Positions 8,013 to 16,614 of a DNA stretch of 64,000 bases are shown here, in pieces. Below the pieces are notes generated by a model. That model did no database searches. It was not told the origin of the DNA and worked only from the letters and a program-made list of their open reading frames with translations. The DNA is taken from contig JAFLCG010000003.1 of NCBI GenBank assembly GCA_017303635.1, forward strand, positions 310,001-374,000, written 5' to 3'. A program made the translations under genes and the position numbers. The stretch is from Anaerolineae bacterium. GTDB taxonomy: Bacteria; Chloroflexota; Anaerolineae; Aggregatilineales; Phototrophicaceae. The number at the start of each line of letters is the position of its first letter. Position 1 is the first letter of the stretch.

Positions 8013-10328
8013 TTACTCGGTCACACCCCAGATGCGTACGATGCCATCCCAACCGCCGGTGAGCAGCATGGAGCCATCGGCGCTGAAGTTCACCAGATAC
8101 GCGGCGGATTGTGGCAGTTCCGCCAGCACATCGAGGGTCGTTGCATCATAGAGCGTCACGCGACCGTTGACTGTCACCGCCAGCATTGAGCCATCCGGGC
8201 TGTAAACCAGGTCGTAGAGGTAGGCATCAGCCGAAGTTGTCGACGTAAACGATTTGGACTCGATATCGAATAGTTGAAGACGGTAGCCCGGCACGGCTGG
8301 CTCGACATTGATCGGAAGGGCAATCGTGCGACCATCTGGCGACCAGGCCAAAGCTGGACTGGAGCCATAGGCGCTATTCACGTCAGGGTAATCGCCCACG
8401 TAAATCTGTTCCGGCTTGAGTAAATCATAGATGGTAAGCCCTATGCCATTGCTGAGACCATCACTGAACGCCAGGATTTGTCCATCCGCGCTGAAGGCAC
8501 CGTCATAGGAAGTGGTGTCCCGCGTGAAGATAGTTTGGTATTGACCGGGGAGCGTCAAATCCCACAAGCGCGAACCGTTGGTACCTGTCAGCAGGAGTTG
8601 ATTTCTATCCGGGTTGAAGCGTACCGTCCCCCACACACCATCAGGCACATTAAGCGTAGTCTGGACTTCACCTGACAGCGTATCGATCAAGCGCACGCCC
8701 TGATTTTGCGTCTGGTAATTCGTTCCCACAACGCGAATGTTTAAGTCAGAGTAGGCGATCAGGCTGCCATCCGCGCTCAAGTCCGCCATATCCCGATACA
8801 GGGTCGCGTCTGTCTCGAAACGCCGGGCTTCTTCCTCTGTAGCGACATCGTAGAAGCGCAGGGTACCGGTTTGGTCGGCCACAAAGACCTGCTGCTGGTC
8901 GGGTGTCAGCTTGACGGCGCTGATGTTCCCAGCGTAGTCACGGATTGAGGCAACCTCGTCACCGGTTTGGGCATCCCAGACCTGCACTAGCCCGGCATAT
9001 TCCAGCGTGACCAGTTGACTCCCATCCGGGCTGTAGGCCACCGAGGTGGTGTATTCCAGACTGGTCTGCACTTCGGAGGTCTGGAAGCGGCTAGTATCCC
9101 CGGTCAGCGACCAGATTTTCAGCCCCCCATTGACCGAGGCGGAGGCTATCTCTGTGCCTGCCGGATTGATTGACAGAGATAGATCATAGGCGGTGAAGTT
9201 CGTTGACGCCTGGCTCTCGATGACCTGCTCGCCAGTATCCACGTTCCAGCCAACGATGCGGCTACGCTGGTTGCTGTAGATGACTGCCCCATCCGGACTG
9301 AAGGCTAAGTCTTGCCCGCCCTCCTCATCGAAGTACTCATTCCGATGCATGGTCTTGTCAGCCGTCCGCATCAGCATCAAGGACCAGGTCGGGGCCTCTG
9401 CAGAAAGGTCAAAGGCAATCGCTAGCAATCCATCTTCGCCTGGTTGGAAGGCTAGGGCATTGACCCGCCCGCCAAGTTGAACTGGAGTCTGATCCTGCTG
9501 CCAGGTCTGCGTCTTCCAAACCTGAACCGGATAGGTGGTTCCGTCTGGGTCATCCCAGGCCCCACCTCCCACTGCCAGTTCAGTTCCATCTGGACTGAAG
9601 GCCAGCGCGGTGACCTGGGTGGGGTATTCCAGATCGGTCACAACCCCACCTGTCACCGGATTCCAGACCCGCGTGCCATCGCCATCGCTCATCGCCAGCA
9701 GCGAGCCATCGGGACTCCAGGCCAGCACACGCTTGATGAAACTTGTATCAGTGCCTTCCAGCAGGCGGGCGGGAGCGGTCAGGTCGGCTGTGGTGTGGAG
9801 CCAGACTCCGCGCGTGCCAGCCAGGGCCAGCAGCGAACCATCCGGGGAGTAGGCGACCTGATGGAGATTGCCTTTTCCCATCGAGGTGATCTCCCGCACC
9901 CGGGTTGCATTTTCGGCAGTGATCGGCAGCAGTGGCGGCAGGCTGGCCCGGGCAGGATCGCCTGCCGGGGGAGTCCGCCCGATGATGACAAGGCTGATGA
10001 GCGCTAGCATGGCTGCCAGAGCGAGGGCCAGGGTCAGCCACGCACCCGCCCTGGGTTTAAACCCAGGGCTATCTGTTCCGGCGGGAAGCCGACTGAAGTC
10101 GGCTCGAACCCGCCGAGGAATCCGACCAGAAGGCTGGTGTCCATTGGCACTCTGCCTCTCTGCTTCTCTGCCTCTCTGCACTAATTCTTCAGTCCTGTGT
10201 GTCTCTGTGGTTAGTTGTATGACTTCTGTCGTCATGTGCGTATCCTCCTCATGCAACCGCTGGCGCAAGGACTCGGCAAAGTCCTGGCGCGGTGGCTGGC
10301 GGTGGTTGTGCAGAAAATCGTCATTCAT
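8013..10328 (-). CDS. Membrane-anchored WD40 beta-propeller protein, putative anti-sigma partner
   Basis: 771 residues. A short N-terminal cytoplasmic segment (FLHNHRQPPRQDFAESLRQR) is followed by a repeat-encoded linker, one transmembrane helix at about residues 95-118, and a large extracytoplasmic WD40-type propeller with many SPDGS/SADGS blade motifs. The start ATG at 10328 overlaps the sigma-factor stop in an ATGA, so the two are translationally coupled. In Chloroflexota-like genomes this arrangement suggests that the short N-terminus holds the sigma factor and the propeller senses an outside signal; that role is inferred. Residues about 38-94 are encoded by intergenic-type repeats, which is unusual. 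The propeller end faces the CoA-transferase stop 12 bp away. Confidence 0.85.
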   Translation of the reverse strand: MNDDFLHNHRQPPRQDFAESLRQRLHEEDTHMTTEVIQLTTETHRTEELVQRGREAERQSANGHQPSGRIPRRVRADFSRLPAGTDSPGFKPRAGAWLTLALALAAMLALISLVIIGRTPPAGDPARASLPPLLPITAENATRVREITSMGKGNLHQVAYSPDGSLLALAGTRGVWLHTTADLTAPARLLEGTDTSFIKRVLAWSPDGSLLAMSDGDGTRVWNPVTGGVVTDLEYPTQVTALAFSPDGTELAVGGGAWDDPDGTTYPVQVWKTQTWQQDQTPVQLGGRVNALAFQPGEDGLLAIAFDLSAEAPTWSLMLMRTADKTMHRNEYFDEEGGQDLAFSPDGAVIYSNQRSRIVGWNVDTGEQVIESQASTNFTAYDLSLSINPAGTEIASASVNGGLKIWSLTGDTSRFQTSEVQTSLEYTTSVAYSPDGSQLVTLEYAGLVQVWDAQTGDEVASIRDYAGNISAVKLTPDQQQVFVADQTGTLRFYDVATEEEARRFETDATLYRDMADLSADGSLIAYSDLNIRVVGTNYQTQNQGVRLIDTLSGEVQTTLNVPDGVWGTVRFNPDRNQLLLTGTNGSRLWDLTLPGQYQTIFTRDTTSYDGAFSADGQILAFSDGLSNGIGLTIYDLLKPEQIYVGDYPDVNSAYGSSPALAWSPDGRTIALPINVEPAVPGYRLQLFDIESKSFTSTTSADAYLYDLVYSPDGSMLAVTVNGRVTLYDATTLDVLAELPQSAAYLVNFSADGSMLLTGGWDGIVRIWGVTE
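10048..10069. repeat. 22-bp perfect palindrome inside the WD40 gene
   Basis: GCCCTGGGTTTAAACCCAGGGC is fully self-complementary. It lies in frame and encodes part of the linker just before the transmembrane helix. Confidence 0.85.
10079..10115. repeat. REP-like nested palindrome inside the WD40 gene
   Basis: Outer arms CGGCGGG (10079-10085) / CCCGCCG (10109-10115) enclose inner arms AGCCGACT (10087-10094) / AGTCGGCT (10097-10104). The form is that of intergenic REP elements, yet it is translated here. Confidence 0.85.
10151..10213. repeat. Short tandem CTCTCTGC repeats and TGTGTCTCTGTGG element inside the WD40 gene
   Basis: About four CTCTCTGC/TTCTCTGC octamers (10151-10180) and, after 15 bp, TGTGTGTCTCTGTGGTTA (10196-10213). 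Such sequences are normally found between genes; here they encode part of the juxtamembrane linker. Confidence 0.7.
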
Positions 10329-10861
10329 GATTGGGAATCCCACTGCTTACGTAAGGTATGAACCGTGCGGTGCAAGATCGTCCCCACGTTGGACTCGGTC
10401 AGGCCGGTGACGGCGGCGATGGCCCGATTGGTCATTTCCGCGCCATACTTGAGTGCGATGATCTCCCGTTCGCGGGACGGGAGTGCCAGCAGCAGCCGGA
10501 TCAGCGCAGCGTGTTCGGCGTGCTGCTCCACCACGGCCTCAACCCGGTCTTCATCCGGCAACGTCTCAAAATCCACCAGCGGCAGGTCAGGCAGCCGCGA
10601 GCGAAAATGATCGGCAGCAACGTGGCGGGCAATGGCGAACAGCCAGGTTGACACCGCACCCAACGCCGGATCATAGTCAACCCGCGAACGCCAGGCCTTG
10701 ATGAAGGTGGTCGCGGTCAGGTCTTCCGCCAGGGGGTCGTCACCCACCCGGTATCGGAAATAGTTGTAGACGCGGGGCAGCCAGACCGTGTAGAGCGCGT
10801 CCCAATCAGGCGCTTCCGGTGGAGCTTCGGCAGGTGGGGGGGACGTAAGCCGCGTGTCCAT
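10325..10861 (-). CDS. ECF-type RNA polymerase sigma factor
   Basis: Sigma-70 family factor of 178 residues with region 2 at about 22-90 (YFRYRVGDDPLAEDLTA, then TFIKAW, then WLFAIARHVAADHFR) and region 4 at about 115-175 (LPSREREIIALKYG, then an HTH with MTNRAIAAVTGLTESNVGT). Region 3 is missing, as expected for ECF factors. It would direct RNA polymerase to a set of stress or envelope genes. Its stop overlaps the start of the WD40 membrane protein (ATGA), so that protein is the likely regulator. The gene begins 117 bp from the LexA-like gene. Confidence 0.93.
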   Translation of the reverse strand: MDTRLTSPPPAEAPPEAPDWDALYTVWLPRVYNYFRYRVGDDPLAEDLTATTFIKAWRSRVDYDPALGAVSTWLFAIARHVAADHFRSRLPDLPLVDFETLPDEDRVEAVVEQHAEHAALIRLLLALPSREREIIALKYGAEMTNRAIAAVTGLTESNVGTILHRTVHTLRKQWDSQS

Positions 10862-10977
10862 ACTATTCAGTTATACGCGGTGAAAGGGGGAAGTATCACA
10901 AATTGCGCGGACCAGATTGGCCCGCGCCTTAACGCCAATATAGGGATGCGCTCAAGACAGTAACTTTCTGATTGCGG

Positions 10978-11217
10978 TTAGCCACTTTGAATGGGACGGG
11001 CCGAATCGCAGGAGCGCAGGAGGGTAATCCCCCGTTTGCGTCCCGGCTCGCGGGCGATCCAGCCATGGAGTTCCATGCGTGTGAGCATCCGGTCGATACG
11101 CCCCGGTGACATATAAAACTGAAGCGCCAGTTCACGCAGGGTGGGTGGATAACTATTTTCGGCAACATACTGGCAGATCCAGGCAAAAACCGGCTGCAAT
11201 TCCGACTTGTCGATCAT
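10978..11217 (-). CDS. Small LexA-like winged-helix DNA-binding protein
   Basis: 79 residues. The sequence FAWICQYVAENSYPPTLREL then M-S-P-G-R-I-D-R-M-L-T-R-M-E-L-H-G-W-I closely follows the LexA N-terminal winged-helix domain (Y-I-x-x-x-G-x-x-P-T-x-R-E-I), but the self-cleaving protease domain is absent. It may therefore act as a simple DNA-binding regulator. The ATG at 11217 is chosen because the domain starts there; upstream in-frame codons up to 11397 are AT-rich and unlike coding sequence. It diverges from the large histidine kinase, with a GTGACAAGTCAC palindrome in between. Confidence 0.75.
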   Translation of the reverse strand: MIDKSELQPVFAWICQYVAENSYPPTLRELALQFYMSPGRIDRMLTRMELHGWIAREPGRKRGITLLRSCDSARPIQSG

Positions 11218-11283
11218 GGTCGGCCTCCGCGCATAACAAGAATCAAACAGAGCGGGCTTCAGTGTAGAACAAATGGTCTTTTT

Positions 11284-11295
11284 GTGACAAGTCAC
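11284..11295. promoter_or_regulatory. Palindrome GTGACAAGTCAC in a divergent intergenic region
   Basis: 5-bp arms with a 2-bp centre, placed between the divergent LexA-like and histidine kinase genes. It could be an operator, for example for the LexA-like protein; there is no direct evidence for this. Confidence 0.35.
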
Positions 11296-11432
11296 TAATA
11301 TCGGTAGAAGACCGTTAGAAGAAGGTTTGTGATAGCTGGCAATAGCTCTCAAGATATATTTTGTTGCGATTGACATTACAGAAAAAATCAAGGACACTCA
11401 TTTTTGGAAAACGATTACAATGCATAGCATAG

Positions 11433-14402
11433 ATGCCAACAACTGAAAGTGTGGAGATCCGAGGGATGCAGTCCCCGCCTTGTTCTTATTCCGATCCAAG
11501 CGGTTTGCCTCCAGCATTTGAACCGAATTGGAATCTCGATCTCAGTGCCTTACTGACGCTCAATCGGGCTGCCTTGCTTCAAGTTGACCGTCATGGACGG
11601 ATCCTGAAGGCCCAGGGCGCCATCACTGATCTGCTTGGAATTGAACCAGAACAAGTGCAGGGTCAATGGTTTCGTTCGTACCTTCCCCTCCAAGCGCGGG
11701 ATGCCTGGTCACAGACTTTTCGGACGCAAATTCTGGCGCGCCGTATGCACCAGCGCACTCGCTGGCAGTTGGAACGGGCCGATGGTGCTTTTATCTCAGT
11801 TGAGCAAACGGTGGCCCTGCAACTCGATAACGGGGTGGTGGTGGGCGCGGGCTTCTGGATCAATGCGCTTCCTGATGTCGAAGATGTCATCAGCCCTCTG
11901 CTGGAGTCTTCGGGGGAAACGGATCTACCAGAAGATCATAAGGCCGGGCAGCTATTACACCGCCTGCTGGATCATCTACCGCTGATGGTGTTCATCCTGC
12001 GGGGAACGGAAGTCGCCTACATCAACCCAGCGGTTGCCCGCCTCACCGGCTACGGCCTGGAAGAGTTACGTACCAGCTTTGCCGTTGATCTGGTCGATAC
12101 TGCTGATTGGGTGGCGGTCTTTGAACATATTGCCCGCTGCCTGGAGACCGGCCAGGCGGAACACTTCGAGCAGGAATTCCGGCATCGGGGCGGCAGCCGC
12201 CGTTGGGCGGATGTCTCGGTTACCCGCCTGGTCGATTCGGATGGGTCTTACCTGATTGCGGGCATTGCCACCGATATTACCTCACGCAAATCTGCCGAAG
12301 CCGCTTTGCTTGAAAGTGAAGCGCGTTCGGCCTCCCTCATTAACAGTACCGCTGCCGAAATTCACTCGGTTAATCATCAGCTTCAACTCACCGCCTTTAA
12401 CGAAACTTTCCGGGAACGCTTCACCGCGATGAACGGATTCGCACCCGGTCCTAATCTGCCAGTTCTGAATGGATTCAAGGGAGCTGAGCGCAGCTTCTGG
12501 CAGATCCATTATGAGCGGGCTTTGCGCGGCGACTCCTTCATTGTGGATTACCAGCCCCAGCGCACTGATTTTCGTGGTGCACAGGAGATCTACTTCAACC
12601 CAATCCGCGCGCGAAATGGCAACGTGAATGGCGTAGCCGTCTACAGCCTGAACGTGACTTCGCGCCGTCAAATCGAACATGCATTGGCGCTGAGCGAAAC
12701 CCGTCAACGGGTGTTGATTGATAACATCCACGATGCCCTGGCTTCGCTGGATAAAGACCTGCGGCTCATCACCATGAACGCGACTTTCCGCCAGCGAATC
12801 AAGGCGCTGTACGATGTGGAACCAGAGATTGGTCAACTGCTGGCGATTCCATTAAGCGACATCAAAGTCGCCGAAGCCTGGATGGAACGGCTGCAGCGCG
12901 TTCTGAAGGGTGAGCGCGTCCAGTTCGAGGAACGCATTGAATCCAATGGCATTGTCATCGATACCGATGTGACTCTCACCCCGATCTTTGGGGATGATGC
13001 CAGTGTCGAAGGCATCGCCATCACCAGCCGGGATATCACCGACCGGAAACGTATTGAGGCCGCCCAGCGCGACTATACCCGGCGCCTGGAAGTCCTGCAG
13101 GAACTGGATACCGAACTAAGCCAACTGCGGCAGTTGGAGGCGGTGTTTGAGACGGCGATCAATGCTGCTGTGCGGCTGACCGGGGCCAGCGCCGGAGCCA
13201 TCCACCTGTTGGAAGGCGATCGGCTCCGGTTGGTACGGGCGATTGGCGGCTTCAAAGCGGCTTCGGCACAGGGGGTGTTGATCCCACTGGATCGCGGCAT
13301 CACCGGACGGGTCGCCCGCACGCTGGAAGCGGAAATGGTGCTCAACGTCCATAAAGACCCGGACTATGTCCCCAATGTACCCACCACCCGCGCCCAGATC
13401 ACGGTGCCGCTGCTGGCGCGGGAAAGCCTGATCGGCGTGCTGAACGTCCAATCAGACGATCCCCGCCGCTTCAATGAACAAACCTTCAAATTTGTGCGCT
13501 TGTTCGCTGGCCGGGTCGCCGCTGCCATCGACAATGCCCGTCTGTACGAAGCGCAGGAAAAACAAGTGGCGGAACTCCAGGCGCTCTACGCCCAGGTGAG
13601 CGACCTGGAACAACTGAAGACGCAGATGATCCGCATCACGGCCCATGACCTGGGGAATCCGCTGGTCACGATCAGCGGCTATGTCGAAATGCTCGATATG
13701 GAACTCCACGACCAGTTGAGCCAGCGCCATCAGGAATTTCTGCGGATATTGGCGGAAAGTGCGGATCGGATCGACCGGATTTCCCGTAACATTCTGGCGC
13801 TGGAGCGGGCCAATACTGCCAAGAATGGCCTGATTACCGAAGCCGTCGATATTGTGACGATTGCTCAGCAGATCATCGGTGAATACCGTAACCAGGCAGC
13901 GCGCCAGAACAAAACCTTGCGGGTTGATTTACTGCCACAAGCGCTCGTCCTGCAGGTTGATCGTATTTTGCTCCAGGAAGCTATCAGCAATCTGGTCGGC
14001 AATGCGTTCAAGTACACGCCGGAACAGGGTGTGGTGAGCCTGGCGGTACGCTCTGAAGCTGAAGAGATCGTGATCGAAGTTGGCGATAACGGTTACGGCA
14101 TCCCGCTCGATCAGCAGGCTGGGCTGTTTCAGCCTTTCTACCGGGTCAAGACCGAGCAGACCAAAGGCATTAAAGGCAGCGGCCTGGGGCTGAGCCTGGT
14201 CAAAACGATTGTCGAGCGACATGGTGGGCGCATCGATTTTAACAGTGCGCCCGGCCAGGGCAGTACGTTCTATATTCGGCTGCCCGCTAGCCTGCGGGTG
14301 ATCACCGACCCGGCGGGCATCGAAACCGAACCGGCGGATTTACCGCGCCGCCCATCGCGTTCGGGGCGGAAACCCAGCAAACGTAAAACCACAGCCTTAT
14401 GA
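11433..14402 (+). CDS. Multi-PAS, GAF-containing sensor histidine kinase
   Basis: Soluble kinase of 989 residues with no clear transmembrane helix. Several PAS-like sensor units cover about residues 35-560 (LLQVDRHGRILKAQG, then VFILRGTEVAYINPA, then ITSRDITDRKRIE), a GAF domain about 575-715, the HisKA helix with H738 in TAHDLGNPL, and the ATPase domain with NLVGNAFKYTPE, DNGYGIP and KGSGLGLSLVK. It would autophosphorylate on H738 in response to cytoplasmic redox, light or small-molecule signals; the ligand is unknown. No response regulator lies next to it. The start is uncertain (11433 or 11466). Its end overlaps the thioesterase start by ATGA. Confidence 0.92.
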   Translation: MPTTESVEIRGMQSPPCSYSDPSGLPPAFEPNWNLDLSALLTLNRAALLQVDRHGRILKAQGAITDLLGIEPEQVQGQWFRSYLPLQARDAWSQTFRTQILARRMHQRTRWQLERADGAFISVEQTVALQLDNGVVVGAGFWINALPDVEDVISPLLESSGETDLPEDHKAGQLLHRLLDHLPLMVFILRGTEVAYINPAVARLTGYGLEELRTSFAVDLVDTADWVAVFEHIARCLETGQAEHFEQEFRHRGGSRRWADVSVTRLVDSDGSYLIAGIATDITSRKSAEAALLESEARSASLINSTAAEIHSVNHQLQLTAFNETFRERFTAMNGFAPGPNLPVLNGFKGAERSFWQIHYERALRGDSFIVDYQPQRTDFRGAQEIYFNPIRARNGNVNGVAVYSLNVTSRRQIEHALALSETRQRVLIDNIHDALASLDKDLRLITMNATFRQRIKALYDVEPEIGQLLAIPLSDIKVAEAWMERLQRVLKGERVQFEERIESNGIVIDTDVTLTPIFGDDASVEGIAITSRDITDRKRIEAAQRDYTRRLEVLQELDTELSQLRQLEAVFETAINAAVRLTGASAGAIHLLEGDRLRLVRAIGGFKAASAQGVLIPLDRGITGRVARTLEAEMVLNVHKDPDYVPNVPTTRAQITVPLLARESLIGVLNVQSDDPRRFNEQTFKFVRLFAGRVAAAIDNARLYEAQEKQVAELQALYAQVSDLEQLKTQMIRITAHDLGNPLVTISGYVEMLDMELHDQLSQRHQEFLRILAESADRIDRISRNILALERANTAKNGLITEAVDIVTIAQQIIGEYRNQAARQNKTLRVDLLPQALVLQVDRILLQEAISNLVGNAFKYTPEQGVVSLAVRSEAEEIVIEVGDNGYGIPLDQQAGLFQPFYRVKTEQTKGIKGSGLGLSLVKTIVERHGGRIDFNSAPGQGSTFYIRLPASLRVITDPAGIETEPADLPRRPSRSGRKPSKRKTTAL

Positions 14403-14896
14403 AACCAGCACCCATCTCACCTGAACAACTGGAAATCCTACCGGTCGTTTACCGGCTGACCATCCCGCCGGAATACCGTGACCGGATGAACCACATGAAC
14501 ATCCGCTGGTACCTGGCGCTATATGATGAGGCCGGGGATGAGATGTACAAGCTGTGGGGGGAAGACCCGGATTACTATGCCCACAGTGGGAATGGCGGCT
14601 TTGATCTGGAGCATCACATCCACTACCTGAACGAAGTTCTGATTGGGGATGTGGTGGCAGTGCGAGCGCGGCTGCTGGCCCGCACGCCCAAACGCCTGCA
14701 CTACCTGATGTTCATGGTCAATGAAACACGGGGCAATCTGTCTTCGATCTTCGAGTGCGTCCATGCCCATGCCGATTTACAGGCGCGGCGCACCTCGCCT
14801 TATCCGCCGGAACTGGCCGCCCGCCTCGATGCGATCGTGGCTGAACATGCCCGGATCACCTGGCCCGCGCCAGTCTGCGGCTCGATGAGCGCCTGA
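14399..14896 (+). CDS. Hotdog-fold acyl-CoA thioesterase-like protein
   Basis: 165 residues with the 4HBT/hotdog pattern: YRDRMNHMNIRWYLALYDEA near residues 28-47, where the N-H-x-N element and the acidic helix end match thioesterases that act on fatty or aromatic acyl-CoA, followed by HHIHYLNEVLIGDVVAVRAR. It would hydrolyse an acyl-CoA in the cytoplasm; the substrate is unknown. The start ATG overlaps the stop of the histidine kinase (ATGA), an odd pairing that suggests coupled translation. It converges with the GNAT gene, 3 bp away. Confidence 0.75.
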   Translation: MKPAPISPEQLEILPVVYRLTIPPEYRDRMNHMNIRWYLALYDEAGDEMYKLWGEDPDYYAHSGNGGFDLEHHIHYLNEVLIGDVVAVRARLLARTPKRLHYLMFMVNETRGNLSSIFECVHAHADLQARRTSPYPPELAARLDAIVAEHARITWPAPVCGSMSA

Positions 14897-14899
14897 TCG

Positions 14900-15421
14900 C
14901 TATCCGGCATCCTGAATGGCAATCCAATAACGCCGGGTGGCAATCAAGCGACCTTCGATCTGAAGGGTGTTCTCCAGGATGCCACCATTGGATTCGATAA
15001 TGCGGGCTGAAGCCACGTTGGTATCATCACAAGTGACCAGCACACGAGTCAGGCCGCGCTGCTGCGCCTGCACCAGCCCCAGGCGCAGGATCAGTTTGCC
15101 ATAGCCGGCTTGCCGTTTGGTCGGGCGGATTTCATAACCGATATGCCCGCCAAAGCGGATGAGGTTGGCATTCAGTTCGTGCCGCAGGGAAAGCCGCCCG
15201 ATAAAGGTGGCCCCATCAATCAACCAGAAAGTCGTTTCCGCGACCAGGCCGGGTGCGGGGTTCTGCTTCCGATCCCGCCAATACTGCAGGTAGCGCGGGA
15301 AATATTGCTGCATCTCGGCGGTATTGAGGTCGGTGTGGCGACCTTCAGATTGAAATTCGCGGATGGCTGCCAGAAATGAATCCCGATAGCGCAGCATGGG
15401 TTCGGTGAGGAAGGGTGTCAT
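14900..15421 (-). CDS. GNAT family N-acetyltransferase
   Basis: 173 residues with the GNAT core. Strand 4 and the acetyl-CoA loop read HIGYEIRPTKRQAGYGKLIL, where Q/R-x-x-G-x-G/A binds the pyrophosphate, followed by LVTCDDTNVASARIIESNGG, the usual C-terminal segment. The N-terminal part (FLAAIREFQSEGR) is like the family of predicted acetyltransferases related to COG3981. It transfers acetyl from acetyl-CoA to an unknown amine. The start at 15421 is chosen to avoid overlap with the esterase upstream region; 15493 is an alternative. There is no clear ribosome binding site. Confidence 0.85.
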   Translation of the reverse strand: MTPFLTEPMLRYRDSFLAAIREFQSEGRHTDLNTAEMQQYFPRYLQYWRDRKQNPAPGLVAETTFWLIDGATFIGRLSLRHELNANLIRFGGHIGYEIRPTKRQAGYGKLILRLGLVQAQQRGLTRVLVTCDDTNVASARIIESNGGILENTLQIEGRLIATRRYWIAIQDAG

Positions 15422-15552
15422 GAAGTGGGATGATAGCGCGCCCTCCCATACGGAGCAAGCCAGCGACGTGCGTTCGCGAGAGAATTTGTGCATTCAGGGG
15501 AATGGCTGTTACCTTTTACACGCTCGGCACCACAGAATGGAAACTTAAGCCT

Positions 15553-16506
15553 ATGCCAGCCCAAACTCCCGCCAGACCGATGGCACCTTCTGACATCGCT
15601 CCAGAACTCCGCGATCAGATCCAAAAAATACCCCCAATTCCTGTTTCGAATGCGCTTTTCCGTGGGATTATCGCGGCGGTTGGCCGCCTGCCGATGGGCA
15701 CGAGAACCTATGAGGGCGTCCGGCTCGAGCGGCACACCACACCCGATGGAATCCGACTGCGGATTTTCACCCCGGAGCGCGGCCTGACGGGAGCTGCCCT
15801 CCTGTGGATTCACGGCGGGGGGATGGTCATCGGGACGGCTGCGCAGGATGATCCGTTCTGCGCGGATACCGCCCGTGAACTGGGGATCGTGGTTGTCTCG
15901 ACCGAGTATCGGCTGGCCCCGAAATTTCCCTTTCCAGCGGCCCTGGATGACTGCTTCGCAGCCTGGAATTGGTTACAACAGTCGGCGGCGCAGTTCCGGC
16001 TTGACCCAACCCGGATCGCCATCGGCGGGCAAAGCGCCGGAGGCGGATTGGCCGCCAGCCTTATCCAGCGTATTCACGATGCGGGCGGCACTCAACCGGC
16101 TGCCCAGTGGTTGTTCTGCCCGATGCTGGATGACCGTACCGCCGCCCGGCAGGAACTGGATGTGATCAACCACAAAATCTGGAATAACCAGCAAAATCGC
16201 TTTGGCTGGCGGGCCTTCCTGGGGCGCGAACCCGGAGCCGATCAGGTGCCCGCATACGCTGTGGCAGCGCGCCGCGAACGGTTGGAAGGTTTACCCCCTG
16301 CATGGGTCGGCGTTGGGGATATTGAGTTGTTCTTCGAGGAAGACAAAACCTATGCGGAGCGGCTGAAGGCAGCGGGCGTGCCCTGCACACTGGATATTGT
16401 CCCGGCAGCACCGCATGGTTTTGAAAGCATCGTCCGCAACGCCCAACTGACACGGGACTATCTGGCGCGGGGCCGGGCATGGCTCCGGCAGCAACTGGTT
16501 GGGTAG
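15553..16506 (+). CDS. Alpha/beta-hydrolase, hormone-sensitive lipase (HSL) family esterase
   Basis: Serine esterase of 317 residues. The oxyanion-hole motif HGGGM begins at H87, and the nucleophile is S161 in GGQSAGGG, a G-x-S-x-G variant typical of HSL (family IV) enzymes. D256 and H288 (in APHGF) complete the triad. It would hydrolyse short acyl esters in the cytoplasm. The ATG at 15553 is preferred over the longer in-frame start at 15430, which would overlap the GNAT start region. A long hairpin (16533-16566) separates it from the convergent rhamnosidase gene. Confidence 0.92.
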   Translation: MPAQTPARPMAPSDIAPELRDQIQKIPPIPVSNALFRGIIAAVGRLPMGTRTYEGVRLERHTTPDGIRLRIFTPERGLTGAALLWIHGGGMVIGTAAQDDPFCADTARELGIVVVSTEYRLAPKFPFPAALDDCFAAWNWLQQSAAQFRLDPTRIAIGGQSAGGGLAASLIQRIHDAGGTQPAAQWLFCPMLDDRTAARQELDVINHKIWNNQQNRFGWRAFLGREPGADQVPAYAVAARRERLEGLPPAWVGVGDIELFFEEDKTYAERLKAAGVPCTLDIVPAAPHGFESIVRNAQLTRDYLARGRAWLRQQLVG

Positions 16507-16532
16507 AGGCCACCTGACGAGTGCATCTCTGC

Positions 16533-16566
16533 GGGAGGACATACGGCGCAGACGCCTAGTCCTCCC
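16533..16566. terminator. Two-part hairpin between convergent genes
   Basis: Outer arms GGGAGGAC (16533-16540) / GTCCTCCC (16559-16566) and inner arms GGCG/CGCC. It can serve both the esterase and the rhamnosidase genes but lacks a clear U-tract, so it may be a REP-like element. Confidence 0.5.
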
Positions 16567-16614
16567 CTACATTCCCCAAAATCCAAATGTGCCCGATCAC
16601 TCTCCGTGTGGTAA

